Program-made: the position numbers and the translations under genes
Shown: one piece after another, positions 1-6,637 of the stretch
Layout: the number at the start of each line of letters is the position of its first letter
How positions within the stretch are numbered: the first letter of the stretch is position 1
The notes under the pieces: generated by a model
Told to the model about the DNA's origin: nothing
Database searches by the model: none
Seen by the model: the letters and a program-made list of their open reading frames with translations, nothing else
Assembly (NCBI GenBank): GCA_025350945.1
Contig: JANXWW010000347.1
Span: 1 to 12,548 of the forward strand
Length of the DNA stretch: 12,548 nt
Reading direction: 5' to 3'
DNA from: Burkholderiales bacterium
GTDB taxonomy: Bacteria; Pseudomonadota; Gammaproteobacteria; Burkholderiales; Usitatibacteraceae

Positions 1-1098
1 CGCTGGACGCCGGTGCAATTGCTGGATGAATTAAAGCCCAAAGCGAAGGCAGCGGGCTTATGGAATTTGTTTATGCCGGGCAAGTTCGGTGCAGGCTTGA
101 CGAATCTGGAATACGCGCCGCTCGCAGAAATCACCGGTCGCATCCATTGGGCACCCGAAGTTTTTAATTGCTCAGCACCTGACACCGGCAACATGGAAGT
201 GCTCACCCAATACGGCACGCCGGAACAACAGCAACAATGGTTAACGCCGCTACTCAATGGCGAAATTCGTTCTGCATTCGCGATGACGGAGCCCGATGTG
301 GCGTCATCGGATGCCACCAACATCGCCACTAGCATCAAAAAAGATGGCAGCGATTACGTCATCAATGGTCGCAAATGGTGGATTTCCGGCGCGGGTGATC
401 CGCGCTGCAAAATTTATATTGTCATGGGCAAAACCAACCCGGAAGCCATTTCCCATTCACAGCAATCGATGATTCTGGTGCCTGCTGATACACCAGGCGT
501 AACCGTCATGCGCCCTCTGCCTGTGTTCGGCTATGACGATGCGCCGCATGGTCATTGCGAAATCAATTTCGATAATGTGCGTGTGCCCGCCACCAATATG
601 CTGCTTGGTGAAGGTCGCGGTTTTGAAATCGCGCAGGGCCGTCTGGGGCCGGGCCGCATTCATCATTGCATGCGTCTGATTGGCCTGGCTGAACGCGCGC
701 TACAGCTCATGTGCCAGCGTCTCACATCACGCGTGGCGTTTGGCAAACCGATTGCGTCACAAAGCGTGTGGCTGGAACGTATTGCGGAATCACGCTGCAT
801 GATCGATCAAGCGCGATTGCTGACGCTAAAGGCCGCGTATACGATGGACATCGCAGGCAACAAAGTGGCGAAGGCAGAAATCGCGATGATTAAAATTGTC
901 GCACCCAATATGGCGCAACAAATCATCGACTGGGCCATGCAGGCGCACGGCGGCGCGGGCCTCACCGAAGATTTCCCGTTAGCCTATGCTTACACGTGGG
1001 CGCGAATCCTGCGGCTGGCGGATGGGCCGGACGAGGTGCATCGCGCGTCACTCGCAAAAATGGAGTTAGGAAAGCATCTCGCTAAAAAAAACATGTAA
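1..1098 (+). CDS. Acyl-CoA dehydrogenase, ACAD10/11 type (5' end outside window)
   Basis: FAD-dependent acyl-CoA dehydrogenase that would introduce the alpha,beta double bond in an acyl-CoA and pass electrons to electron-transfer flavoprotein. The frame is open from base 1, so the true start lies upstream; 365 residues are visible, and family members are about 400 long, so only a short N-terminal part is missing. Counting from base 1, the middle-domain segment AFAMTEPDVASSDAT begins near residue 92. The C-terminal helical domain carries RVAFGKP and a QAHGGAG motif. At the usual catalytic-base position (E in YEGTxxIQR of classical enzymes) the protein reads ADGPDEVHR, so Asp341 (bases 1021-1023) takes the Glu position. 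From memory this is typical of the ACAD10/11 branch rather than a defect. The next gene, a fadD-type ligase, starts 41 bases downstream on the same strand, so the pair is probably co-transcribed for fatty-acid catabolism. Chain-length preference cannot be read from the sequence. Confidence 0.93.
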   Translation, partial: RWTPVQLLDELKPKAKAAGLWNLFMPGKFGAGLTNLEYAPLAEITGRIHWAPEVFNCSAPDTGNMEVLTQYGTPEQQQQWLTPLLNGEIRSAFAMTEPDVASSDATNIATSIKKDGSDYVINGRKWWISGAGDPRCKIYIVMGKTNPEAISHSQQSMILVPADTPGVTVMRPLPVFGYDDAPHGHCEINFDNVRVPATNMLLGEGRGFEIAQGRLGPGRIHHCMRLIGLAERALQLMCQRLTSRVAFGKPIASQSVWLERIAESRCMIDQARLLTLKAAYTMDIAGNKVAKAEIAMIKIVAPNMAQQIIDWAMQAHGGAGLTEDFPLAYAYTWARILRLADGPDEVHRASLAKMELGKHLAKKNM

Positions 1099-1129
1099 AC
1101 CTGCACTCAAACAAACAATAAGAAAATTC

Positions 1130-1134
1130 GGAGA
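1130..1134 (+). promoter_or_regulatory. Ribosome binding site of fadD-type gene
   Basis: GGAGA lies five bases before the ATG at 1140. It is a good Shine-Dalgarno match at normal spacing and supports 1140 as the start codon. Confidence 0.7.
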
Positions 1135-1139
1135 AGATA

Positions 1140-2840
1140 ATGACCGCAACAACCACACTAAAACCTAAGTGGTGGCTGGAACACTATCCACCCGGCGTCG
1201 CGCACGAGATTGACCTGACGCGCTACACTTCGTTACCCGCCATGGCTGAAGAATGTTTTGCCCAATACCGCAATCGCGCAGCCTACACCTGCATGGACAA
1301 AACCCTGACCTATGGCGAAGTCGATACGTTATCGCAAGCGCTGGGGGCATGGCTGCAATCCAAGCGCTTACAAAAAGGTGCGCGCGTCGCATTGATGATG
1401 CCAAACGTCCTGCAATATCCGGTCGCGATTCTTGCTGTATTACGCGCAGGCTATGTCGTCGTCAACGTCAATCCGCTCTACACGCCGCGCGAACTCGAAC
1501 ATCAGCTCAATGATTCCGGGGCCGAAGTCATCATCATTTTAGAAAATTTTGCGACCACGTTGGAAGCCGTTTTGCCCAAAACGAAAATCAAGCAAGTCGT
1601 GTTGGCTTCGGTCGGCGATCTGCTGAGCTTTCCAAAAGGCGTGATTACTAATTTCGTGGTGCGCAACGTAAAGAAGCTGGTGCCTCCATTCAGCTTGCAT
1701 GGCTCAGTAAAATTCAATGATGCAATCAGAGAGGGCCACAGCCTGAAACTGGTGAAACCAAATCTTGCGCCGGACGATATTGCCTTCCTGCAATACACCG
1801 GCGGCACCACGGGTGCTTCCAAGGGCGCAGTATTGGTCCATTCAAATATTTTTGGCGCTTCACTCTCTGGCGAGGCATGGGTCAAACCCGCGATGGACGA
1901 TCAAGCAAAAGGTCCAGCACTGGATCAATCCGGCCTGATTTGTGCCCTGCCGATGTATCACATATTTTGTTTGGTTACTTGCATGTGGCTCGCGATCAAG
2001 CTCGGTGGTCACTGCATTCTGATTCCCAACCCCCGTGACCTCGACAACATGATTGAGGTACTGCGCAAACATAAATTCAGCGTTATGCCTGCGGTAAACA
2101 CCATGTTCAACTCGTTCGTCAATCATCCTGACTTCGCCACGCTTGATTTTTCACACCTGCGCGTTTCCAACGGCGGCGGTATGGCCGTGCAACGCGCCGT
2201 CGCCGAGCGATGGTTAAAAATAACTGCGACGCCAATTGTTGAAGGCTTTGGCCTGACAGAGACCTCTGGCGGTATCACCTGCAATGAAGTCATGAATGCT
2301 GACTTTAGCGGTGACGTTGGCATGCCCATGCCGGGTGCCGAGATATCCATTCGCGACGACGCCGAGATGGAAGTCGCACTCGGACAGTCTGGCGAAATCT
2401 GCATTCGTGGCCCGCAAGTAATGCGCGGCTATTGGCAGCGGCCCGACGAAACCGCTAAATCCATGACCAAAGATGGCTTCTTCAAATCAGGCGACATCGG
2501 CATCATGCTGGCAAACGGTCACGTGAAAATTGTTGATCGCAAAAAAGACATGATTCTGGTTTCGGGCTTTAATGTTTTCCCCAATGAGATTGAAGACGTC
2601 ATCGCCAGCATGCCCGGCGTGATGGAATGCGCCGTGGTCGGCATACCAGATGAAAAAACTGGCGAAGCCGTCAAACTGTTCATCGTCAAAAAAGATCCAG
2701 CGCTCACTGAAATTGTGGTGATGGAATACTGTAGAAAAAATCTCACCGGCTACAAATGCCCAAAGAAAATTGTGTTCCGCGATTCGCTGCCGAAAAGCAA
2801 TGTAGGGAAGATTTTGCGGCGGGAGTTGCGGGATAAATAA
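1140..2840 (+). CDS. fadD: Long-chain-fatty-acid-CoA ligase (FadD type)
   Basis: Class I adenylate-forming enzyme that activates fatty acids with ATP to acyl-AMP and then forms acyl-CoA, the entry step of beta-oxidation. The 566 residues match the usual FadD length (about 560). The phosphate-binding loop YTGGTTGASKGA starts at residue 219; the GG form, rather than SG, is typical of FadD. Further motifs are GFGLTETSGG (the T-E motif), KSGDIG, the hinge DRKKDMILVSGFN from residue 466, and the C-terminal SNVGKILRRE with the catalytic lysine at 557. The start is supported by the GGAGA site five bases upstream. It follows the acyl-CoA dehydrogenase by 41 bases and probably works on the same substrates. 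It converges on the next gene with only 28 bases between the stop codons, and I see no convincing terminator there. Genomes often carry several fadD paralogues, so the symbol gives the family and does not claim this is the main copy. Confidence 0.93.
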   Translation: MTATTTLKPKWWLEHYPPGVAHEIDLTRYTSLPAMAEECFAQYRNRAAYTCMDKTLTYGEVDTLSQALGAWLQSKRLQKGARVALMMPNVLQYPVAILAVLRAGYVVVNVNPLYTPRELEHQLNDSGAEVIIILENFATTLEAVLPKTKIKQVVLASVGDLLSFPKGVITNFVVRNVKKLVPPFSLHGSVKFNDAIREGHSLKLVKPNLAPDDIAFLQYTGGTTGASKGAVLVHSNIFGASLSGEAWVKPAMDDQAKGPALDQSGLICALPMYHIFCLVTCMWLAIKLGGHCILIPNPRDLDNMIEVLRKHKFSVMPAVNTMFNSFVNHPDFATLDFSHLRVSNGGGMAVQRAVAERWLKITATPIVEGFGLTETSGGITCNEVMNADFSGDVGMPMPGAEISIRDDAEMEVALGQSGEICIRGPQVMRGYWQRPDETAKSMTKDGFFKSGDIGIMLANGHVKIVDRKKDMILVSGFNVFPNEIEDVIASMPGVMECAVVGIPDEKTGEAVKLFIVKKDPALTEIVVMEYCRKNLTGYKCPKKIVFRDSLPKSNVGKILRRELRDK

Positions 2841-2868
2841 ATAAAATTTCGCCCGAAGCAGCGTGTTG

Positions 2869-4527
2869 TTAATCAGGACGAAATTGCGTTTTCTGAAAAT
2901 TCACAAACAATGCCTTCAGCTTCAACCGCTGATATTTCCCCGTCACAGTCACCGGAATTTCATCGCCAAACACCACCACTTTCGGCCGTTTGGCGAATGG
3001 CAATTTCGTGGCGCAATATGTAAAAATTTCTGCTGCCGTTAACGTAGAGTCAGGTGATCGCACCACATACGCGCCGACTTCCTCACCATACCAATCGTTA
3101 TCGAACGCAATCGCCAACCCCACTTTTACACCAGGAATTTCCAGCAAAACTTCCTCGATTTCAAACGGGCTGTATTTCACACCACCGCGATTGATCAACT
3201 CTTTGATTCGCCCGGTGATAAAAAAATATGCGCGGCCATCGTCAGCATTTTTAAAGAATCCTTCATCGCCCGTGCGAAACCAGCCGTGCTTGAAGGTCTC
3301 AGCATTGGCATCGGGGCGATGATGGTAGCCACTCATGATGTAGTGACCGCGAACCACAATTTCGCCGCGCGCCGCTTCGCCATGCACCACACCTTCGGCA
3401 TCATGAATGGCGACTTCGCAATGCGGATATGCCACGCCAATACTGGGGTAACCATGGCCGGAGAGCCAGTACTGGCGGGCATCTTGGGGCATATGCAGTG
3501 GCATGGAACAGGCAAATGCAGTGGTTTCTGACAAGCCGTAGCCGTGAATAACGTCGAATCCAAATCGCGTTTCAAATCGCTCCGCCAACGTAATAGCGAG
3601 CGTACCTGCGCCGCAGATGACGTGACGAAATTTAGTGAGGCCGAGTGTACGAATATCTTCATCCGCCTCACACAAAAATTGCAAAATCGTGGGCACGACT
3701 GAAACGATGCCTATTTTTTCTGTGGCGATGCGCGACCAGAATGTGCTCACCTTGAATCCACGATTCAGCACCACGCGCGCGCCTGCCAGCACAGTGGCCA
3801 CCAGCGTAACGACGATGCCGTTCACGTGATGAATCGGCAGCACGCACATGAGTGTGGTCGCGCTATCAATCTCGTGCACTTCCTTCGTACCGAGTGCGTT
3901 GATCAATAAATTGTATTGTGTGAGGACGACACCTTTGGGATTACCAGTGGTGCCGCTGGTGTAGACGATTAGCGCGGGTAAGTGACGAAAATCCGTGGGG
4001 CAATGAGCGAGGGGATCGACTTCAACAGGGTCGCGAAGCGTGGCAACAGCGATGGATGCATCGCACAAACCCGCTATCGCTTTCGCCCGATCCGCACAAT
4101 CCGCCAGCGCCAACAACACCACGCATGATGAATCCTGCAACGTAAACGCAATGCGCTCATCGCTCTCATGCAAATTCTGAGGTGCCGCAATCGCACCAAT
4201 TCGCCAACATGCAAACAAGGTCGCGGCCGCGAACGGATGGTTGTACGCGAGCGTTGCGACCGCTTGCCCTGCTCGAATGCCGAAATCTTTTATCAGCCAT
4301 GTCGCGATACGCGCAACCAGCTTGTTGAATTCGCAATAGGTGTATTGCGCCTGATGATTTAATTCATCATCAAAATAGCGCATAAAAATTTGCTCACGTT
4401 GATCGCAGCCGCGTATCGCCAATAAGGCACCGAGTGATGAGAAATCAACAAGCATCGCGTCTGCATCATGCACACCAAAGCAATGTGCCTGACGAATCAA
4501 GGGTGCCGTGTTCTCAATATCGCTCAT
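2869..4527 (-). CDS. AMP-dependent acyl-CoA synthetase/ligase, substrate unknown
   Basis: A second class I adenylate-forming ligase, 552 residues, clearly different from the FadD and PrpE types in this window. Motifs are in order: VYTSGTTGNPKGV from residue 188, GYGLSETTA, the hinge GRIKELINRGG, and a C-terminal VTGKYQRLK with the catalytic lysine at 531. All core catalytic motifs are intact, so it should be active. The acid substrate cannot be deduced; the general form resembles medium-chain, aryl or small-dicarboxylate CoA ligases. The N-terminal 30 residues have no recognisable signal peptide or membrane segment, which points to a cytosolic enzyme. Its ATG (4527-4525) overlaps the folD TGA (4526-4524) as ATGA, so translation is probably coupled to folD. 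It is the last gene of the mug-fau-folD group, and its function has no obvious link to folate metabolism. I see no strong Shine-Dalgarno site, in keeping with coupling. Confidence 0.88.
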   Translation of the reverse strand: MSDIENTAPLIRQAHCFGVHDADAMLVDFSSLGALLAIRGCDQREQIFMRYFDDELNHQAQYTYCEFNKLVARIATWLIKDFGIRAGQAVATLAYNHPFAAATLFACWRIGAIAAPQNLHESDERIAFTLQDSSCVVLLALADCADRAKAIAGLCDASIAVATLRDPVEVDPLAHCPTDFRHLPALIVYTSGTTGNPKGVVLTQYNLLINALGTKEVHEIDSATTLMCVLPIHHVNGIVVTLVATVLAGARVVLNRGFKVSTFWSRIATEKIGIVSVVPTILQFLCEADEDIRTLGLTKFRHVICGAGTLAITLAERFETRFGFDVIHGYGLSETTAFACSMPLHMPQDARQYWLSGHGYPSIGVAYPHCEVAIHDAEGVVHGEAARGEIVVRGHYIMSGYHHRPDANAETFKHGWFRTGDEGFFKNADDGRAYFFITGRIKELINRGGVKYSPFEIEEVLLEIPGVKVGLAIAFDNDWYGEEVGAYVVRSPDSTLTAAEIFTYCATKLPFAKRPKVVVFGDEIPVTVTGKYQRLKLKALFVNFQKTQFRPD

Positions 4528-5408
4528 GCCATCATGGTAAATCCAGCAGATTTCGCCATGCCAGCGGCGCGTTCAGCCGCACGCAGCGTATTGCCCAGCA
4601 GCATCGTGATGGTCATCGGCCCCACACCACCGGGCACGGGTGTGATAGCTGCCGCAACCAACTTTGCCGATTCGAAATCGACATCGCCACATAATTTTCC
4701 TGTGGGCAAACGGTTAATGCCCACATCGATGACGACAGCACCAGGCTTCACCATATCGCCCGTCACCATATTCGCACAGCCAATTGCGGCGACAAGGATA
4801 TCGGCATCACGGGTGAATTTTTTCAAATCTTTTGTTTTGGAATGACACACCGTGACGGTCGCCCCCGCCTTCAGCAATAGCATCGCCTGCGGTTTACCAA
4901 CAATGTTTGAGCGGCCAATCACCACCGCATGTTTGCCTTCAATTTCAACACCTTCATGCGCCAACATTTGCATCACACCGAATGGCGTACACGGTGGAAA
5001 CCAACTCTCGTCAATCACCAGCGCACCCATATTCGCATAGTGAAATCCATCCACATCTTTCATCGGATAAATCGCTTCAATTACGGCGCGATCATCCATG
5101 TGCTTCGGCAAAGGCAACTGCACGAGAATGCCGTGAATCGCAGAATTCGCGTTCAAATTATTTACCCACGTTAGCAAATCTTCTTGCGACGTGTCGGCAG
5201 GCAAGGCATGAACTTCAGAGTGCATCCCAATTGCTTCGCACGCACGCGCTTTGTTGCGCACATACACTTGCGATGCGGCGTCGTCACCGACAATGATGAC
5301 CGCGAGTCCCGGTTTAACACCTCGCTCAATTAATCGATCAACACGCACTTTATATTCAGCGCGAAAAACTTCCGAAATTGCTTTGCCATCAATGATTTTT
5401 GCGGTCAT
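4524..5408 (-). CDS. folD: Bifunctional methylenetetrahydrofolate dehydrogenase / methenyltetrahydrofolate cyclohydrolase
   Basis: FolD interconverts 5,10-methylene-, 5,10-methenyl- and 10-formyl-tetrahydrofolate, supplying one-carbon units for purines and fMet. The chosen start gives 294 residues beginning MTAKIIDGKAIS, which matches the family N-terminus and length. The open frame extends upstream to 5498, but that extra 30-residue stretch lies in the cyclo-ligase gene and looks unlike FolD. The catalytic tyrosine and lysine (YVRNK, Tyr49 and Lys53) are present, as are QLPLPKH, DVDGFH, PCTPFGVMQ, the dinucleotide-binding GRSNIVGKP from residue 165, VVIDVGINR and the C-terminal signature PGGVGPMT. 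One departure: the usual Pro after DVDGFH is Tyr here (DVDGFHYAN). The first 20 bases overlap the end of the cyclo-ligase gene and there is no Shine-Dalgarno match before the ATG, so initiation is probably coupled to cyclo-ligase translation. The 3' end overlaps the downstream ligase by four bases. Confidence 0.96.
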   Translation of the reverse strand: MTAKIIDGKAISEVFRAEYKVRVDRLIERGVKPGLAVIIVGDDAASQVYVRNKARACEAIGMHSEVHALPADTSQEDLLTWVNNLNANSAIHGILVQLPLPKHMDDRAVIEAIYPMKDVDGFHYANMGALVIDESWFPPCTPFGVMQMLAHEGVEIEGKHAVVIGRSNIVGKPQAMLLLKAGATVTVCHSKTKDLKKFTRDADILVAAIGCANMVTGDMVKPGAVVIDVGINRLPTGKLCGDVDFESAKLVAAAITPVPGGVGPMTITMLLGNTLRAAERAAGMAKSAGFTMMA

Positions 5409-5988
5409 GGGAGATGAGTATTTTCTGGGTGGGTGTGATGATGATATCGACACGTTGATCATGCACTTCGTTGGGTACGGCGTCGATAATCTGGCCATCG
5501 AATGCTGCGGAGAGCCGCGTAGATGCTGGGTTTACAGCAAGCAACAGTTTATCGTAAAAGCCTTTGCCATAGCCGATCCGAAAACCGGCGCGGTCAAACG
5601 CGACACCGGGTACGAGGATAAAATCGATCATGTTTGGCATCACGATTTCAGCATCAATCTGCGGTTCGCGAATACCCCACTGTCCCGCAACAAGTTCATC
5701 CATATGATGGACGCGATGAAGTTGTAATTGCTGCATTTCTTTGTCAACACGCGGCATGATGAGAATTTTTTTATCCGTCAATGCATGTCCAAGCAAGAAT
5801 GACGTGTCGAACTCGCTGCCAAAACTGGCGTAGGCCAACACACTCTTCGCGCGCAGATATGGCGTTGAGGTAATGATCGCTTCACACATTTTCATTGATT
5901 CGCGCGCACGTTGATCTGGCGGCATCGCATCGCGTGCGTTCAGCACATTCGTCCGGATGGCTTTCTTTTCGATTTGCAGATCGTTCAT
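5389..5988 (-). CDS. 5-formyltetrahydrofolate cyclo-ligase
   Basis: The YgfA/Fau/MTHFS family enzyme uses ATP to convert 5-formyl-THF into 5,10-methenyl-THF, returning a stored or inhibitory folate to the active pool. The protein has 199 residues, normal for the family. It shows VLAYASFGSEFDT in the N-terminal half and the signature VPGVAFDRAGFRIGYGKGFY starting near residue 126, followed by a C-terminal VHDQRVDIIITP. A TTG codon at 5991 could add one residue, but the adjacent ATG at 5988 is the more likely start. Its product is a substrate of FolD, whose gene overlaps its 3' end by 20 bases, so the two make a functional pair. In many proteobacteria this gene follows the 6S RNA gene; here the upstream neighbour is a DNA glycosylase gene 39 bases away, leaving no room for that RNA. 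Confidence 0.94.
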   Translation of the reverse strand: MNDLQIEKKAIRTNVLNARDAMPPDQRARESMKMCEAIITSTPYLRAKSVLAYASFGSEFDTSFLLGHALTDKKILIMPRVDKEMQQLQLHRVHHMDELVAGQWGIREPQIDAEIVMPNMIDFILVPGVAFDRAGFRIGYGKGFYDKLLLAVNPASTRLSAAFDGQIIDAVPNEVHDQRVDIIITPTQKILISHDRKNH

Positions 5989-6027
5989 CAACTATTATCG
6001 CTGAGCTGACGCTCACAGCGCGTACGA

Positions 6028-6543
6028 TCAAAGTCGTTTAAATTCATCAGCCAGTGCACGCCAAATTTCAACATTGAAAAATCGCGTTGCCAATCCGGAA
6101 GGTGACGGCAATACGAATAGTCTTGAGTCACCCATTTTTGCGGATTGTTCGCCGTACGCCACGGCTTTTTGCAGATAAGATTGCGCCGCGTTTTTGCTGG
6201 TAAAAGCAATTATGCGCGGTTGATGGTGCCGCATCTTTCTCTCAAACGCGTTTAGATCAAATGCATCATCAGGCAAATCGGCATCCACGCCAGCATGAAC
6301 TTTGCAAAGATCAGTAAGACCGATACCGAGCGTGAGCACTTGCGGATAGTTGTGCGGCGAATAGCGATATGGCGTGATGCCGACGGCGTGCAGCGTGGGC
6401 CAGAATCGATTGCCGGGCTTTGCGTAATAGGCAACTGCCGCTGCCGATGCACGCGATGGCGCGGTGCCACAAAAGACGAGTTTTAATTGTGGTGCAAGTA
6501 AATCGGGGACGAGGTATTCGACTTCTTCTGCGAGCGATTTCAT
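6028..6543 (-). CDS. mug: Mismatch-specific uracil-DNA glycosylase, Mug/TDG family
   Basis: Monofunctional DNA glycosylase expected to remove uracil (and related lesions) from G:U mismatches in base-excision repair. It has 171 residues, close to E. coli Mug (168). Family motifs are VFCGTAPS (residues 23-30), PGNRFW (43-48), GLTDLCK (75-81) and the DNA-minor-groove loop VLPSPSG (144-150). In E. coli Mug the first motif is GINPG and its Asn is the catalytic residue; here Ala28 occupies that position. From memory, a branch of the family (the Deinococcus radiodurans type) also lacks that Asn and uses an Asp elsewhere; Asp78, Asp87 or a nearby Asp could serve that role here. It is the first gene of the group continuing with the cyclo-ligase 39 bases on. 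No strong Shine-Dalgarno site precedes the ATG. The family call is secure, the exact substrate less so. Confidence 0.87.
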   Translation of the reverse strand: MKSLAEEVEYLVPDLLAPQLKLVFCGTAPSRASAAAVAYYAKPGNRFWPTLHAVGITPYRYSPHNYPQVLTLGIGLTDLCKVHAGVDADLPDDAFDLNAFERKMRHHQPRIIAFTSKNAAQSYLQKAVAYGEQSAKMGDSRLFVLPSPSGLATRFFNVEIWRALADEFKRL

Positions 6544-6570
6544 ATAGCTAAATAAAGTAAAACTCTAGCA

Positions 6571-6636
6571 TTAGCGGGTATTTTCAATAGAAATTGGCTG
6601 AAAACCCCCGCCCCTATTGGTCTTTGAAACCGCTAA
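6571..6636. repeat. Imperfect inverted repeat between prpE and mug
   Basis: TTAGCGG (6571-6577) pairs with CCGCTAA (6630-6636), and inside it CAATAG (6585-6590) pairs with CTATTG (6614-6619). This gives a two-part stem with an internal loop and a 23-base apical loop containing a C/G tract (CCCCCGCCCC on the + strand). On the - strand transcript it lies just after the prpE stop and before mug, and it is followed by a T-rich but interrupted stretch. It may be a weak terminator, an mRNA-stabilising or attenuating structure, or chance. Pairing was judged by eye only. Confidence 0.35.
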
Positions 6637-6637
6637 T

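Noticed and set aside
2845..2885. Inverted repeat AATTTCG/CGAAATT between the convergent ligase genes as a terminator
   Set aside because: The stem is seven A/T-rich pairs with a 27-base loop and no adjacent T run, and it runs into the end of the - strand coding region. It is likely chance.
5409..5498. Longer FolD start at 5498 adding 30 residues
   Set aside because: The added residues do not resemble FolD, and they overlap the cyclo-ligase gene by 110 bases. MTAKIIDGKAIS at 5408 is the family N-terminus.
5251..5727. 158-codon + strand open frame across the folD/cyclo-ligase junction
   Set aside because: It is antisense to two genes with complete family motifs. Its translation shows no recognisable domain and it has no convincing ribosome site.
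5989..6027. 6S RNA gene expected upstream of the cyclo-ligase gene
   Set aside because: Only 39 bases separate it from mug, too short for 6S RNA (about 180 bases).
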